A stretch of DNA of 64,000 nt, taken from contig NZ_QBUC01000014.1 of the NCBI RefSeq assembly GCF_003058165.1, positions 28,691 through 92,690 of the forward strand. The letters are read 5' to 3'. Made by a program: the position numbers and the translations under genes. Under the pieces are notes generated by a model that made no database searches, had not been told where the DNA came from, and worked only from the letters and a program-made list of their open reading frames with translations. This document shows positions 45,522 through 55,224 of the stretch, piece by piece. The stretch comes from Paenisporosarcina sp. OV554 (GTDB lineage Bacteria; Bacillota; Bacilli; Bacillales_A; Planococcaceae). The stretch's first letter is position 1; every line of letters starts with the position of its first letter.

Positions 45522-47422
45522 AATGCGTGAGTACCAGCCTTGCCAATTTTTTTCATTTTTTGTTGGATACGAATTACTAATTCGTCTGCAGTGAGATGAA
45601 TTTCATTTAATAATTCATCAACATTTCCATGTTCAATAAACTGATCAGGTATTCCCATACGGTTTACTGATATTCCTGTATAATCATAATCTTGCATGAA
45701 TTCTAAGATACTGCTTCCAAATCCACCTTGTAAAACGGCTTCTTCGACAGTGAATAATGGAAGGTCCCGGTTCACTAATTGGTGCAACATATGCACATCA
45801 AGTGGTTTAATAAATCGTGCATTAATTACTTCAACTTGAATGCCTTGTTTTGCTAAGCGATCTGCTGCCTCTAAAGCCAATGGAATGGTTGTCCCAAATG
45901 TCAATATAGCCGCGTCGGTCCCTTCTCTTAACACTTCCCATGAGCCTATAGGAATCACTCGTAATTCAGCGTCCATTGGTACACCTAGACCATTACCTCT
46001 TGGGTAACGCAAAGCGATTGGACCATCATTGTATTCAATGGCTGTGTTCACCATATGCTGACCTTCATTTTCATCCTTTGGCATCATGATGACCATGTTT
46101 GGTAAATGACGTAAAAATGCGATATCAAATACCCCTTGATGTGTTTCGCCATCTGCACCTACAAGGCCAGACCGATCGATACCAATAAAGACATTTAAAT
46201 TTTGACGGCAAATATCATGAAGAACTTGATCATAAGCACGTTGTAGGAAAGTTGAATAAATCGCTAAAAATGGTTTCATTCCCTGTGTTGCTAGTCCTGC
46301 AGCCATGGTTGTAGCGTGTTGTTCAGCTATTCCAACATCAAACATACGCTTAGGAAATTCAGAAGCAAATCCTTCTAACTTTGAACCAACAGGCATAGCT
46401 GGAGTAATGGCAACAATGCGTTCATCTTCTCGGGCCAGTTTACGAACAGTCTCAGCCACTAATCCGCTCCATGAAGGGGCAGTAGTTGAAGATTTAACAA
46501 AAGCACCTGTTTCCATTTTATAAGGTCCCGTACCATGCCATGTGCCGATTTTATCTTCTTCAGCAGGTCGGAATCCTTTGCCCTTTTTCGTTAGGACATG
46601 AACTAAAACCGGACCTTTCATTTTTTTTGCATTTAATAATGTTTCTTGTAAATCATCATAATTATGTCCATCAATTGGGCCTAGGTAAGTAAACCCAAGC
46701 TCCTCAAAAAAGATACCGGATACGAGTAGGTATTTTAAACTATCCTTAACTCGTTCAGCAGTAGCAGCTAACTTACCACCGACTGCTGGAATTTTCTTTA
46801 ACAAGTATTCTAATTCATCTTTTGCCTTGTTATATTTCCCGGCTGTTCTAAGTTTCCCCAAAATCGTATGAAGGGCTCCAACGTTTGGTGCAATTGACAT
46901 TTCATTATCATTTAATATTACAATCATGTCCGTCTTTTCATGTCCAATATGATTTAGAGCTTCTAAAGCCATACCACCAGTTAATGCACCGTCTCCGATA
47001 ATCGGAATGATATGATTTTTGTCATTTTTGATATCTCGAGCAGCTGCCATACCCATAGCAGCAGACAGTGAAGTAGAACTATGTCCAGTCTCCCAGACAT
47101 CATGTTCACTCTCTATACGCTTTGGAAATCCGCATAATCCTTTATATTGACGAAGTGTGTCAAATTGATTTCCTCTACCAGTTAATATTTTATGGACATA
47201 CGCTTGATGTCCTACATCCCAAATAAACTTATCATCAGGGCTATTGAAAATACGGTGAAGAGATACAGTTAGTTCGACCACACCTAAGTTAGGACCGATA
47301 TGTCCACCTGTGACCGATAATTTTTCAATTAAAAACGAACGAATATCTTCACTCAAGTTCAATAATTCATCTTGTGATAAATTTTTAATAAAGGATGGAT
47401 CTGTTATTGTATTTAAATCCAT
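45518..47422 (-). CDS. dxs: 1-deoxy-D-xylulose-5-phosphate synthase
   Basis: The first enzyme of the MEP isoprenoid pathway. The 634-residue thiamine-dependent protein has [20 protein letters not shown], the GDG motif [40 protein letters not shown], the catalytic Glu in [18 protein letters not shown], and [15 protein letters not shown]. The length is normal. ispA lies just upstream, so pyrophosphate isoprenoid synthesis is grouped here. Confidence 0.95.
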   Translation of the reverse strand: MDLNTITDPSFIKNLSQDELLNLSEDIRSFLIEKLSVTGGHIGPNLGVVELTVSLHRIFNSPDDKFIWDVGHQAYVHKILTGRGNQFDTLRQYKGLCGFPKRIESEHDVWETGHSSTSLSAAMGMAAARDIKNDKNHIIPIIGDGALTGGMALEALNHIGHEKTDMIVILNDNEMSIAPNVGALHTILGKLRTAGKYNKAKDELEYLLKKIPAVGGKLAATAERVKDSLKYLLVSGIFFEELGFTYLGPIDGHNYDDLQETLLNAKKMKGPVLVHVLTKKGKGFRPAEEDKIGTWHGTGPYKMETGAFVKSSTTAPSWSGLVAETVRKLAREDERIVAITPAMPVGSKLEGFASEFPKRMFDVGIAEQHATTMAAGLATQGMKPFLAIYSTFLQRAYDQVLHDICRQNLNVFIGIDRSGLVGADGETHQGVFDIAFLRHLPNMVIMMPKDENEGQHMVNTAIEYNDGPIALRYPRGNGLGVPMDAELRVIPIGSWEVLREGTDAAILTFGTTIPLALEAADRLAKQGIQVEVINARFIKPLDVHMLHQLVNRDLPLFTVEEAVLQGGFGSSILEFMQDYDYTGISVNRMGIPDQFIEHGNVDELLNEIHLTADELVIRIQQKMKKIGKAGTHAL

Positions 47423-47515
47423 CTACGTCACACACCTTTACACTATACTTGCTGATTAATTTATTACATTTCATTATATCAATGTCAGTGGATTGTACAA
47501 ACATTAACCTTTATC

Positions 47516-48397
47516 CTACTTATTACGATTGACTATATAAGCAGCCATTTCGTCTAACAAACCTGGCTCGTCGGATATTTGTCGAAGTGACAGAATGGCT
47601 TGGTTATAATGCCAATCTCTTTTATCTTTTGCCCCATTTAGTGATAATAATGCAGGGTACGTATTTTTTTCACTGGCAACATCTTTTCCGGCAGTTTTAC
47701 CTAACTCTTCAGTAGTACCTTCTATATCTAAAATGTCATCTTGAATTTGAAAAGCAAGACCAATATGGAAACCAAAATCAGTGAGTGCTTTTCTAGTGTT
47801 GTCGTTTGCTCGAGCCAAAATGGCACCTGCTTCAATACTGAATGACAATAGTGCACCAGTTTTGTTGATGTGAATCGTTTCCAATTCATTGACGGTGACT
47901 ATTTTTCTCTCACTCTCGATATCTAATACTTGACCACCTACCATACCTTCAGCACCTGCTGATTTACTTAACAAATGAATTAACTCTAATTTGCTTTCAG
48001 CGGTTACTTCTTTTAAACGAGCTAGTACTCCAAAACTATATGTTAATAATCCGTCTCCAGCTAAAATGGCTAACGCTTCACCGTACACTTTATGGTTCGT
48101 TAATTTCCCTCGACGAAAATCATCATTGTCCATGCTCGGTAAGTCATCATGAATAAGGGAATACGTGTGAACCATTTCAATTGTCGCTCCAAATGTTAAT
48201 GCCTCACTATGATTCACTTTTAATAGGTCTAAAACGGCTATTAAAAATAATGGTCGAACTCGTTTACCACCTGCAGTAAGTGAATAATGCATTGCCTCTT
48301 TTAATATAGCAGGTGCTTCAATTGACAAGATTTGTTCCGACAATTGTTGATCTATTTTCGGAACATAATATTCTTTAAAACTTTGGAATGAAGTCAT
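47516..48397 (-). CDS. ispA: Farnesyl diphosphate synthase (geranyltranstransferase)
   Basis: It condenses IPP with DMAPP and GPP. The 293-residue all-helical prenyltransferase has the first aspartate-rich motif in HDDLPSMDNDDFRRG and the second in QIQDDILDIEG, plus GGKRVRPLFLIAVLDLL. The residues before the first motif (MVHTYSLIHDD) fit a short-chain C15 enzyme. It overlaps xseB by 4 bases. Confidence 0.94.
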   Translation of the reverse strand: MTSFQSFKEYYVPKIDQQLSEQILSIEAPAILKEAMHYSLTAGGKRVRPLFLIAVLDLLKVNHSEALTFGATIEMVHTYSLIHDDLPSMDNDDFRRGKLTNHKVYGEALAILAGDGLLTYSFGVLARLKEVTAESKLELIHLLSKSAGAEGMVGGQVLDIESERKIVTVNELETIHINKTGALLSFSIEAGAILARANDNTRKALTDFGFHIGLAFQIQDDILDIEGTTEELGKTAGKDVASEKNTYPALLSLNGAKDKRDWHYNQAILSLRQISDEPGLLDEMAAYIVNRNK

Positions 48398-48636
48398 TTT
48401 GACGTATCCTCTTTTTCAGATGTATTAAAGGGCACTTTCTCTCCACTTTCATCCATGATGGAAATCAATTGTTTCTCCGCATTATGCAATTTATCATGGC
48501 AAACAGAGGATAATTCCATGCCTTTTTTGTAAAGAGAAATCGCATCTTCTAAAGGAACATCGCCTTGTTCGAGATTGCGCACGATTTCTTCAAGTTGTTG
48601 GATGGCTTGATCAAAAGATACTGTATTTTTCGTCAT
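48394..48636 (-). CDS. xseB: Exodeoxyribonuclease VII small subunit
   Basis: The 80-residue helical protein has the family core FDQAIQQLEEIVRNLEQGDV and LEDAISLYKKGMELSSVCHD. It forms multiple small subunits on XseA. It overlaps both xseA and ispA by 4 bases. Confidence 0.93.
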   Translation of the reverse strand: MTKNTVSFDQAIQQLEEIVRNLEQGDVPLEDAISLYKKGMELSSVCHDKLHNAEKQLISIMDESGEKVPFNTSEKEDTSK

Positions 48637-49991
48637 GATGATTCTCCTTTAGACTTTTTGATTATAGAGTCTATAGATGCAATTACGACTCCATCTTGTA
48701 ATTTGATTTGTAAGGGTTGGTCTGAATCTATATCTTCAATTGATTTTACAACTTGATCCTGTTGATAGGTTAAGCTGTAGCCCCTATCCATGATTTTCAG
48801 TGGATTTAGAGCTTCTAATAATTGAATAATATTGCTAAAAGAGCGCCCTTTTGCCTGTAAACCTTTTTGAGATGCCACTTGCATACGTTGTTCTAAGTCT
48901 TGTAAACCTTTTTGATGTTGTTGGACTAATCTCTGAGGACTTTGCAAAGTCAACCGCATCGTTTGTTGATTGAGCAATTGTTGTTTTTGATTGACCAAGG
49001 TCCGTCCACTTTTTTCAAGCTGTTCAGTAATACGCGTTAAATTCTCGACAAAAGGTCTATACAATCGCTCTGGATAAGCAAGTGGGTATGCCGACATAAC
49101 GCGAGTTAATCTTTTTCGCTCTTGAGACAAGGTTGCCGTGATAATCGAAACAATTTGTGATTTTCTATTTGTAACGCGCTCTAATAATTCTAATTGATTG
49201 GGTACAGCGAGTTCTGCTGCGGCTGTTGGTGTAGGAGCACGTAAGTCGGAAACAAAGTCAGCGATTGTTGTATCAGTTTCATGTCCAACTGCACTAATAA
49301 TTGGTATGGTACTATTCACTATTTCGCGAGCAACTATCTCTTCATTAAATGCCCATAAATCTTCAATCGAGCCACCACCCCGCCCCACGATGCAGACATC
49401 CAATTCAGGACATGCGTTTGCTCTTTTGAGCGCTTTGACAATACTGGGTGCGGCACCAACACCTTGAACAAGTGCTGGAAATATAATAACTTCAGCCAGA
49501 GGATAACGTCTACTTAAAGTCGTGACGATATCTCGGATAGCCGCTCCTGTAATTGCGGTAATAACACCGATTTTTTGTGGGTATCTAGGGATTTGTTTTT
49601 TTCTGGATGGGTGGAACAACCCTTCTTTTGCTAACTTTTCTTTTAATTGTTCAAAGGCAATAAACAGTTCACCAATGCCATCAGGTTGCATGGATTGTGC
49701 ATACAATTGATATTGGCCAGACCCTTCATACACATTGACATCACCTTGCAGAAGTATGTTCATACCGCTTTCGGGTCTGAATTTCAAGTGTTTGGCTTGA
49801 GCAGCAAACATCACCGCCGGCATTCTAGTTTGCTCATCTTTGATCGTAAAATAAATGTGTCCACTCGTATGTATTTTCACATTTGATAATTCCCCTTTTA
49901 CATAAACATTGCGCAAATGGGGATCAGCATCAAATTTTCGTTTTATGTATTTGGTTAAAGCTTTTACAGTTAAATATGAAGTTGATGTCAA
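48633..49991 (-). CDS. xseA: Exodeoxyribonuclease VII large subunit
   Basis: A single-strand-specific nuclease. The 452-residue protein has an N-terminal OB-fold (VYVKGELSNVKIHTSGHIYF), the catalytic core GVITAITGAAIRDIVTTLSR, VGRGGGSIEDLWAFNEE, ISAVGHETDTTIADFVSD and LRAPTPTAAAELAVP, then a coiled-coil C-terminus. The start is TTG, 11 bases behind AGGAG, giving the expected MTSTSYLTVKALTKYIK. Confidence 0.94.
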   Translation of the reverse strand: MTSTSYLTVKALTKYIKRKFDADPHLRNVYVKGELSNVKIHTSGHIYFTIKDEQTRMPAVMFAAQAKHLKFRPESGMNILLQGDVNVYEGSGQYQLYAQSMQPDGIGELFIAFEQLKEKLAKEGLFHPSRKKQIPRYPQKIGVITAITGAAIRDIVTTLSRRYPLAEVIIFPALVQGVGAAPSIVKALKRANACPELDVCIVGRGGGSIEDLWAFNEEIVAREIVNSTIPIISAVGHETDTTIADFVSDLRAPTPTAAAELAVPNQLELLERVTNRKSQIVSIITATLSQERKRLTRVMSAYPLAYPERLYRPFVENLTRITEQLEKSGRTLVNQKQQLLNQQTMRLTLQSPQRLVQQHQKGLQDLEQRMQVASQKGLQAKGRSFSNIIQLLEALNPLKIMDRGYSLTYQQDQVVKSIEDIDSDQPLQIKLQDGVVIASIDSIIKKSKGESS

Positions 49992-50022
49992 GTGTCGTCA
50001 AACTCCTCATGAAGAAGAAATA

Positions 50023-50057
50023 GAAAAGCTGTCTTTCTCTAAGAAAAACAGCTTCTT
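50023..50057 (-). terminator. Hairpin between folD and xseA
   Basis: GAAGCTGTtTTTCT / AGAaaGACAGCTTTTC stem. It would reduce read-through from folD. Confidence 0.65.
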
Positions 50058-50081
50058 CCCTTTATTTTACCTGTTTTAAGT

Positions 50082-50942
50082 TCATTTGTCTTGACGTAAC
50101 TCATTTTCAGCAGATTGGACAGTGTTTACCATTAGCATCGTAATGGTCATTGGTCCCACCCCACCTGGAACTGGAGTTATATATGAGGCTTTATCTTTAA
50201 CTGACTCGAAATCTACATCCCCACATAGACGATTGTTTTCATCACGATTCATCCCGACATCAATGACAACAGCACCATCTTTTACGTAATCACTCGTAAT
50301 CATTTTTGTTCTACCTACAGCAACTACGAGGATGTCTGCTTGTAAAGTAATCTCTTTTAGGTTGGGTGTTTTGGAGTGAGCATATGTGACAGTAGCATCT
50401 TTTTGAAGTAATAGTTGTCCCATAGGTTTACCGACAATATGGCTACGCCCTATGACGACAGCATGTTTACCTGCAATTTCTACACCAGAAAATTCCAGAA
50501 GTTTCATGACACCATATGGCGTACATGGTAGAAACGTTTCTTGCCCGAGCATCATTTTCCCTACATTGATTGGATGAAATCCATCCACATCTTTGTCAGG
50601 AGATATCGCTGCTAACACTTTTGATTCAGTAATTTGTTTTGGAAGTGGAAGTTGGACTAAAATTCCATGAATTTCAGGATCATGATTAAGAGAATGAATC
50701 GCTTCAATAAGTTCATTTTCACTTAAGTCAGACTCAAATGAAAGTAAACGTGAATGCATGCCAAGTGCTTCACATGTTTTTTGCTTATTGGAAACATACG
50801 TTTTCGATGCTGAGTTGTTACCTACTAAAATAACGGCTAAGCCAGGTGTTATGTCTTGATTTTTCAAGGTATTGATACGTTCAGTTAATTCATTTCGTAT
50901 CTCTTGTCCAATTTCTTTTCCACTGATTAATGCACTTGACAT
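50082..50942 (-). CDS. folD: Methylenetetrahydrofolate dehydrogenase/cyclohydrolase
   Basis: A bifunctional C1-folate enzyme. The 286-residue protein has the catalytic Lys region SKTYVSNKQKTCEALGM, GILVQLPLPKQI, DGFHPINVGKM, the NADP-site GRSHIVGKPMGQLLL and PVPGGVGPMTITMLM. GGGGGAA before ATG 50942 sets the start; the frame continues upstream into nusB without a signal. Confidence 0.95.
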   Translation of the reverse strand: MSSALISGKEIGQEIRNELTERINTLKNQDITPGLAVILVGNNSASKTYVSNKQKTCEALGMHSRLLSFESDLSENELIEAIHSLNHDPEIHGILVQLPLPKQITESKVLAAISPDKDVDGFHPINVGKMMLGQETFLPCTPYGVMKLLEFSGVEIAGKHAVVIGRSHIVGKPMGQLLLQKDATVTYAHSKTPNLKEITLQADILVVAVGRTKMITSDYVKDGAVVIDVGMNRDENNRLCGDVDFESVKDKASYITPVPGGVGPMTITMLMVNTVQSAENELRQDK

Positions 50943-50961
50943 GTCTAAATTCCCCCTGTTG

Positions 50962-51351
50962 TCAGTTAGAAGATTCAACTGCATATTTAGATAGTACGCC
51001 ATTGACGAACTTACTTGATTTATCATCACCAAATGTTTTACAAAGTTCAATCGCTTCATTCATTACAACCTTAGCAGGTGCATCTTGCATAAATAACAAT
51101 TCAAATACGGCTAAGCGTAAAACTGTTCGCTCAATTTTAGGTAAACGATCTAGTGACCAATTTTCTAATTTCGTTTTAAGTGATTCATCTATTTGCGCCA
51201 TATGTTCAGTCGTGCCACGAACAAGTTTTTCATAGAAAGAATCGTTTTGGCCATCTAATACGTGGCTCATCGCATCTTCTATAGTCAACTCTGTGTTTTC
51301 TAACTGAAACAAAGTTTGCAACGCTTTTTCACGAGCTTCTCTACGTTTCAT
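50962..51351 (-). CDS. nusB: Transcription antitermination factor NusB
   Basis: The 129-residue RNA-binding helical protein supports rRNA antitermination with NusE. Family stretches: RREAREKALQTLFQLENTEL, LDRLPKIERTVLRLAVFELL and KVVMNEAIELCKTFGDDKSS. AAGGAG before ATG 51351 is the start signal. It lies 19 bases before folD. Confidence 0.94.
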   Translation of the reverse strand: MKRREAREKALQTLFQLENTELTIEDAMSHVLDGQNDSFYEKLVRGTTEHMAQIDESLKTKLENWSLDRLPKIERTVLRLAVFELLFMQDAPAKVVMNEAIELCKTFGDDKSSKFVNGVLSKYAVESSN

Positions 51352-51438
51352 GGGATAGTCTCCTTTTATATGCATTCGAACACATCATAGCATAATTTCT
51401 CCATACAAGACATACTCGAAGGGAAGTTCGAATGTTCA

Positions 51439-51478
51439 GAAAAAAATACATCGTTCGGACATACCGAACGATGTATTG
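51439..51478 (-). terminator. Terminator of yqhY
   Basis: ATACATCGTTCGG / CCGAACGATGTAT long stem with T7, directly after the stop at 51481. Confidence 0.9.
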
Positions 51479-51480
51479 AA

Positions 51481-51888
51481 TTATTCGGTTGTAGTTTCTT
51501 TAGACTGCTCAAATTGAACGCCCGTAATATGAACGTTCACTTCTTGAGTTTCAAGTAATGTCATGTTAAAAATTGCTTGACGTACTTGATTTTGAACTTC
51601 TTTCGCTACTGCAGGAATGGATGCACCGTATTTCACAGTACAGAAAATTTCTACAAATAACCCTTTATCCGTTAACTCAGTTTTAATGCCTTTACCATGG
51701 ACCTTTTTACCCAAACGTTCTGCTACACCTGTTGCAAAACTCCCGCGTGTACCGGCAACGCCTTCCACATCAGTTGTCGCAATTCCAGCAATAACTTCAA
51801 GAACTTCTGGTGCCACTTCAATCTTACCTAACACTTCTTTACCTGCAGGAGTCATTTGTAAATAAGCTGTTGCTGTTTTGTCAGCCAT
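51481..51888 (-). CDS. yqhY: Asp23/Gls24 family protein
   Basis: The 135-residue DUF322 protein contains IEVAPEVLEVIAGIATTDVE, GVAGTRG and VNVHITGVQFE. In B. subtilis the equivalent YqhY sits in the accB-accC-yqhY operon and is linked to acetyl-CoA carboxylase control; the same order is seen here. AGGA with 8-base spacing favours ATG 51888 over the ATG at 51897. Confidence 0.9.
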   Translation of the reverse strand: MADKTATAYLQMTPAGKEVLGKIEVAPEVLEVIAGIATTDVEGVAGTRGSFATGVAERLGKKVHGKGIKTELTDKGLFVEIFCTVKYGASIPAVAKEVQNQVRQAIFNMTLLETQEVNVHITGVQFEQSKETTTE

Positions 51889-51903
51889 TCGAATCATCCT
51901 TTC

Positions 51904-53256
51904 TTACGAATTCATTACATCATATTTCTCTAAAAACTTGGTATCAAAATCGCCTGATTTAAATACTTCGTGATCCATTAGTTTCGCATGGAAAGGTATG
52001 GTCGTATGAACTCCATCTATCACAAATTCACTCAGTGCACGTTTCATTTTGGCCACTGCCTCTTCACGTGTATCCGCAAAAGTAATTAGTTTTGCGACCA
52101 TTGAGTCATAGTATGGAGGTATGCTGTACCCTGAATACATCGCAGAATCCACTCGTACACCGTACCCACCTGGGGCTAAATACATTTCTATTTTACCTGC
52201 AGAAGGCATGAAATTTTTATTCGGGTTTTCTGCGTTAATTCGGCATTCAATTGCCCACCCTTTAATTTTCACATCATCTTGTGTAAACGCTAATGTTTCA
52301 CCAGAAGCTACTTTTAATTGTTGTTGAATTAAATCAATACCTGTCACCATTTCAGTAACAGGATGTTCAACTTGAATACGTGTATTCATTTCCATAAAGT
52401 AAAACTTTTGATTAATGTGGTCAAATATAAATTCAACCGTACCAGCACTTCGGTAATTAACAGCAAGAGCTGCTTTTACAGCTGCTTCTCCCATTTGATG
52501 ACGAATCTCAGGGGAAAGTGCTGGTGAAGGTGCTTCTTCTACGAGTTTTTGCATACGACGTTGTATTGAACAATCACGTTCACCTAAATGAATGGCATTG
52601 CCAAAACTATCTGCTAAAACTTGAATTTCTACATGGCGGAAGATTTCAATAAACTTCTCAATATAAACGCCGGGATTACCAAAAGCAGCTGCAGCTTCTT
52701 TTTGAGTAATTTGAATACCTTTAACCAACTCTTCTTCTGTACGCGCTACGCGAATCCCTTTACCCCCACCACCAGCAGTTGCTTTAATGATGACTGGGAA
52801 GCCGATTTTACGAGCGATTTCCAAACCGTCGTTTTCATCTGCGACAATGCCTGTAGATCCAGGTACAACAGGGACACCTGCTTTTCGCATTGTTTCACGT
52901 GCTACGTCTTTCGTACCCATTCGAGAAATGGCATCTGAAGTTGGACCAATAAATGTGATATTACATTGTTCACATAGCTCAGCGAAATTAGCATTTTCAG
53001 CTAAAAAGCCATAACCCGGGTGAATTCCGTCACATCCAGTTAATTTTGCTACACTAATAATATTGCTAAAGTTTAAATAGCTATCCTTCGAAAGATGCGG
53101 TCCAATACAATACGCCTCGTCAGCCATTTGCACATGCAATGCATCTCGATCTGCTTCTGAATAAACTGCAACTGTTTCGATATCTAACTCTTTACACGCA
53201 CGAATAATACGAACCGCAATTTCACCACGGTTTGCAATTAATACTTTTTTCATCAT
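51904..53256 (-). CDS. accC: Acetyl-CoA carboxylase, biotin carboxylase subunit
   Basis: It carboxylates biotin on AccB with ATP and bicarbonate. The 450-residue ATP-grasp enzyme has [18 protein letters not shown], the glycine loop [60 protein letters not shown] and [22 protein letters not shown] precedes the ATG. It lies 10 bases downstream of accB. Confidence 0.95.
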   Translation of the reverse strand: MMKKVLIANRGEIAVRIIRACKELDIETVAVYSEADRDALHVQMADEAYCIGPHLSKDSYLNFSNIISVAKLTGCDGIHPGYGFLAENANFAELCEQCNITFIGPTSDAISRMGTKDVARETMRKAGVPVVPGSTGIVADENDGLEIARKIGFPVIIKATAGGGGKGIRVARTEEELVKGIQITQKEAAAAFGNPGVYIEKFIEIFRHVEIQVLADSFGNAIHLGERDCSIQRRMQKLVEEAPSPALSPEIRHQMGEAAVKAALAVNYRSAGTVEFIFDHINQKFYFMEMNTRIQVEHPVTEMVTGIDLIQQQLKVASGETLAFTQDDVKIKGWAIECRINAENPNKNFMPSAGKIEMYLAPGGYGVRVDSAMYSGYSIPPYYDSMVAKLITFADTREEAVAKMKRALSEFVIDGVHTTIPFHAKLMDHEVFKSGDFDTKFLEKYDVMNS

Positions 53257-53266
53257 GTATTCCCCC

Positions 53267-53779
53267 TCAGTTCGCTTTTACTAAGAACAGAGGTTGGCCG
53301 TACTCTACGAGTTGTCCATCTTTTACTAAAATTTCTACAATCTCGCCAGTCACTTCTGCTTCGATTTCATTGAATAATTTCATCGCTTCCACGATACATA
53401 CGATACCATCATCATTCACTTTATCCCCTACTTGCACGAATGCTTGAGAATCTGGTGAAGAAGATGCGTAGAATGTTCCTACCATTGGAGATTTGATTTT
53501 ATGAAGAGATTCGTCATTCACAGCTGATTCATTCAGCTCTGCATGTGCTGCTGATTCATTTGTAGTTATTGCTGCTGGTGCTTGTGTAGTTTCTACTGTT
53601 ACCGGTGCAACAGCAACTGGTGCTACAGGTTTAACTTGAGATACAACTTGTTCAGTTGATCCTTGTACACTGTTCTTTTTGAGTTTAACTTTTGTACCTT
53701 CTGCTTCGTAACTAAACTCATCAATAGATGAATGATCAATTAATTTAATAATTTCACGTATTTCTTGTATTTTTAACAT
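53267..53779 (-). CDS. accB: Acetyl-CoA carboxylase, biotin carrier protein
   Basis: The 170-residue carrier has the biotinylated Lys K134 in [19 protein letters not shown], the [19 protein letters not shown] entrance of the biotinyl domain, and a Pro/Ala/Val/Thr-rich flexible linker (about 45-80) after a short N-terminal helical domain. Slightly longer than B. subtilis AccB because of the linker. Confidence 0.95.
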   Translation of the reverse strand: MLKIQEIREIIKLIDHSSIDEFSYEAEGTKVKLKKNSVQGSTEQVVSQVKPVAPVAVAPVTVETTQAPAAITTNESAAHAELNESAVNDESLHKIKSPMVGTFYASSSPDSQAFVQVGDKVNDDGIVCIVEAMKLFNEIEAEVTGEIVEILVKDGQLVEYGQPLFLVKAN

Positions 53780-53821
53780 TCATAACTCCCCTTACCATGT
53801 ATCGAATTAGGTTCCTATTCT

Positions 53822-53850
53822 ATTTTAGTCGTTATTGAGAAAATTTGAAA
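53822..53850 (-). promoter_or_regulatory. Candidate sigma-A promoter of accBC-yqhY
   Basis: TTTCAA and TAAAAT are separated by 17 bases on the minus strand, with the -10 about 43 bases above the accB ATG. The -35 is weak. Confidence 0.4.
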
Positions 53851-53989
53851 TAGATAACCCAAAATTCTTTAAGAGTTGGTACTAACCTGAAAGGTTGAGA
53901 AGCCCATTTTAGCCCGACGCCGGCGCTGGAGAAACGAATCGCTATCTTGATTCCAAACGAGGGATTAAAGAGGAATTTGTCCCTTAAAA

Positions 53990-54019
53990 TGAAAAAAGGA
54001 CCTTAATTGGCCCTTTTCA
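53990..54019 (-). terminator. Terminator of the spoIIIA operon
   Basis: AAAGGgCC-AATTAA-GGtCCTTTTTT on the minus strand, directly after the spoIIIAH stop. Confidence 0.8.
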
Positions 54020-54023
54020 TTCA

Positions 54024-54566
54024 TTATGAAGCTGGTTGGAATGTTACTTGTACTTTTCTAGCATCTTCCCACTCTTTTTTGACGATGTGGATAATTTCGT
54101 TTGCTTCTGCTTTACCTAATTCGTCAGAGATAACCATAACCTTCACTAATCCTTTTTCTGTTTGAACAAGAGCATCTGAATATCCTAGTGAACGGATTAG
54201 CATTTCAAGCATGGCTTCAGTTGATTCACGAACTGTTAAATCTTCCATCGCACTATAGGCTTCATTAATTTCATCTGCATTTATTTCTTTTGCAGTGATT
54301 TTTGTAGTAAGTTGTTCTTTTAACTGACTACGTTCGTTAGAAGCTTCCATTCTCATCTCTTCAAATAACGCACTTTGAGCATATACTGGTGTCACTGACT
54401 CATCTTTTGCTCCATCATCGACCGTCAACTTATTACTTGCTTCATCTGAAAAAATAGCTAAACCATCAAAGGGCATGTTGTTGGGCTCTTGCACGTAATA
54501 CACCGAAATTACTGCTACTAGACTTAATAAAGTTAGCATCCACACTGTACGTTTTTTGACTTTCAT
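54024..54566 (-). CDS. spoIIIAH: SpoIIIAH
   Basis: The mother-cell channel protein that binds SpoIIQ across the intermembrane space. The 180-residue protein has one membrane anchor (about 8-24), a linker, and a C-terminal YscJ/FliF-type ring-building domain (LTVRESTEAMLEMLIRSLGY, DALVQTEKGLVKVMVISDEL, GKAEANEIIHIVKKEWE). Shorter than the 218 residues of B. subtilis. Its start overlaps spoIIIAG by 4 bases. Confidence 0.93.
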   Translation of the reverse strand: MKVKKRTVWMLTLLSLVAVISVYYVQEPNNMPFDGLAIFSDEASNKLTVDDGAKDESVTPVYAQSALFEEMRMEASNERSQLKEQLTTKITAKEINADEINEAYSAMEDLTVRESTEAMLEMLIRSLGYSDALVQTEKGLVKVMVISDELGKAEANEIIHIVKKEWEDARKVQVTFQPAS

Positions 54567-55003
54567 TTAGAAACCCCTTTCTCATCCATCGGGACGACGA
54601 CAATTCGATGTTCTGGCAGTATTAATACAGCCGATAAATATTTTATTAACTTCAATCTGATTTGAGCTTGATCCGCTCCTCTTGCGACAACTAATATGGA
54701 TTGGATCTTTGTTTGTTCCTCTGTCTTTGGATCAAACAATGCAAAACTAGGTTTTTCCGAAACTGTTTGAAGAGGCTCGTTCGTGCCTGTATAAAAAAAT
54801 AATTCGACTTCACCTACCCCAGCCATTTTTTCCAACGCTTTTTCCAATGATTGTTCTTGTGTTGCCGGATCTTCTGACTGACTGGTTGTGTAAGGTTGCT
54901 TGGTGAAAAGAGTTTCATTAAATAAGAAAAACACCATGAATACCAAGAGGCTTGCAAGCAGGAGACCGCTTTTCATACGATTCATTTTAATGGATGGACT
55001 CAC
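54563..55003 (-). CDS. spoIIIAG: SpoIIIAG (shortened)
   Basis: The 146-residue protein has one membrane helix (GLLLASLLVFMVFFLF) and a ring-building-type domain: LEKALEKMAGVGEVELFFYT, then a short insert, then IQSILVVARGADQAQIRLKL and LSAVLILPEHRIVVVP. B. subtilis SpoIIIAG has 229 residues; most of the difference lies in the insert that forms its large beta-ring, reduced here to about 25 residues. The start is GTG behind AGGAGAGGAG. Confidence 0.88.
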   Translation of the reverse strand: MSPSIKMNRMKSGLLLASLLVFMVFFLFNETLFTKQPYTTSQSEDPATQEQSLEKALEKMAGVGEVELFFYTGTNEPLQTVSEKPSFALFDPKTEEQTKIQSILVVARGADQAQIRLKLIKYLSAVLILPEHRIVVVPMDEKGVSK

Positions 55004-55059
55004 GCTCCTCTCCTAAGTGAGACAGGCATTTGATAAACTATATGAAACTCATTCCTCAA

Positions 55060-55224
55060 CTATTCATAGAAAAATGAAGTGATAAATAACATCATGTATA
55101 TGGCCAGTCCTAATTTTGTATATTGTTCCAAATTATCATTGGAATCTGTGTCTGTGAAAACTGCCTGTAGGATTTCACTAAGCAATATAATAAACACTAA
55201 CCCCTTTAACCATTCGGACATCAT
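55060..55224 (-). CDS. spoIIIAF: Mini SpoIIIAF (54 residues, membrane part only)
   Basis: The gene lies exactly where spoIIIAF belongs. It starts at an ATG that overlaps the spoIIIAE stop (ATGA), with GAGGGG upstream. The product MMSEWLKGLVFIILLSEILQ continues with a polar TDTDSNDNLEQY loop and a second helix LGLAIYMMLFITSFFYE. B. subtilis SpoIIIAF begins with the same pattern (TEWL..., two helices around MQKYAKMVV) but has a further ~140-residue soluble ring-building domain. Here a TAG follows the second helix, and only 56 bases separate it from spoIIIAG, so the soluble domain is gone. An ATG at 55221 is an alternative start. Confidence 0.75.
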   Translation of the reverse strand: MMSEWLKGLVFIILLSEILQAVFTDTDSNDNLEQYTKLGLAIYMMLFITSFFYE

